Part shown: one piece after another, positions 63,867-64,000 of the stretch
Layout of the letters: each line of letters starts with the position of its first letter
Position numbering within the stretch: position 1 is the stretch's first letter
Origin: Azoamicus viridis
Lineage (GTDB): Bacteria; Pseudomonadota; Gammaproteobacteria; UBA6186; Azoamicaceae
Length of the DNA stretch: 64,000 nt
Reading direction: 5' to 3'
NCBI GenBank assembly: GCA_043390165.1
Contig: DAWERM010000001.1
Coordinates: 248,001 to 312,000, forward strand
Notes under the pieces: model-generated
What the model was told of the DNA's origin: nothing
Databases searched by the model: none
The model's input: only the letters and a program-made list of their open reading frames with translations
Made by a program: the position numbers and the translations under genes

Positions 63867-64000
63867 TCAAAAATTATCATTATCATTATAACTTTCATCA
63901 GAAAGAAACATAGGTTGTAATAAAACTATTGCACAACCACCAGTATTAGAAATAACATGGGTTATCAAATCACCACTTATTTCGTAACCTTGTTTTAATG
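63867..64000 (-). CDS. C-terminal end of an unidentified protein, cut by window edge
   Basis: Reading leftward from the window edge, 43 codons run to TGA at 63867-63869: LKQGYEISGDLITHVISNTG, GCAIVLLQPMF and an acidic tail with Asp-Asn repeats. The gene lies just upstream of the YccA-like gene on the same strand. I do not recognise the family from this fragment. The open frame and normal codon pattern make it likely to be a real gene end. Confidence 0.6.
   Translation of the reverse strand, partial: LKQGYEISGDLITHVISNTGGCAIVLLQPMFLSDESYNDNDNF

Noticed and set aside
1..64000. UGA recoded to tryptophan, as in some tiny symbiont genomes
   Set aside because: UGA ends several genes (for example sohB at 8253), tryptophans in conserved motifs are encoded by TGG, and RF2 is present.

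Overview
The window comes from a very A+T-rich, tightly packed bacterial genome. Many genes overlap by a few bases, no stretch over 300 bases lacks a gene, and I found no insertion sequences, phage genes, CRISPR arrays or rRNA genes. Standard stops including TGA are used (for example in sohB), and release factor 2 is present, so UGA is not recoded. The gene families and surviving gene order (rpsB-tsf-frr-cdsA opposite map, alaS-csrA, prfB-lysS, secG-tRNA-Leu(GAG), tRNA-Val/tRNA-Asp/ppiD/enoyl reductase) are gammaproteobacterial, but many expected operon members are missing, as in an obligate endosymbiont. A complete nitrous-oxide reductase locus, cytochrome c maturation genes and molybdate/molybdenum-cofactor genes in such a reduced genome point strongly to a denitrifying respiratory endosymbiont of protists of the Candidatus Azoamicus type. 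This identification rests on gene content, not on a database match.

Layout. 1-230: 5' part of mlaA (leftward). 387-1583: a short TamB-like protein. 1573-7199: ccmABCDEFHI (leftward), including a 54-codon ccmD and no ccmG. 7276-8831: sohB-tdk. 8841-10828: RnfB-like ferredoxin and metG. 10920-14415: grxD, tRNA-Val, tRNA-Asp, ppiD, fabV. 14412-17240: sdhE, lysS and prfB, the last with a conserved +1 programmed frameshift. 17261-25035: nosZ-nosR-nosD-nosF-nosY-orf-nosL (leftward). 25145-25876: degenerate short-chain dehydrogenase. 25878-29777: rsmH, cdsA, frr, tsf, rpsB. 29901-37518: map, greA, ftsH, secG, tRNA-Leu, alaS, csrA and a Gfo/Idh oxidoreductase. 37484-44577: dnaE, zapE, mutS. 44682-46112: nhaD. 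46102-51197: lpxD, bamA and an ABC-2 exporter pair. 51215-57324: sufBCDSU-apbE. 57436-61909: argS, ubiG, modABC. 61901-63001: MoeB-rhodanese. 63160-63828: Bax-inhibitor-1 family protein. 63867-64000: 3' end of an unidentified gene.

How it fits together. NosZ is exported folded by the Tat route. NosDFY and NosL supply sulfur and copper for its metal centres, and NosR passes electrons to it. ApbE can flavinylate NosR. SUF builds the Fe-S clusters of NosR and other electron carriers. Ccm attaches haem to c-type cytochromes that feed respiratory reductases. ModABC and MoeB serve molybdenum cofactor, presumably for a nitrate reductase elsewhere in the genome. UbiG and SdhE indicate a quinone-linked chain fed by complex II. 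BamA, LpxD, MlaA and the TamB-like protein show that an outer membrane is still maintained.

Strand composition is uniform. The + strand is A- and C-rich throughout, so rightward genes encode Lys/Asn/Ile-rich proteins and leftward genes Phe/Leu/Val/Ser-rich ones. This suggests one replication direction across the whole window, with neither origin nor terminus inside it.
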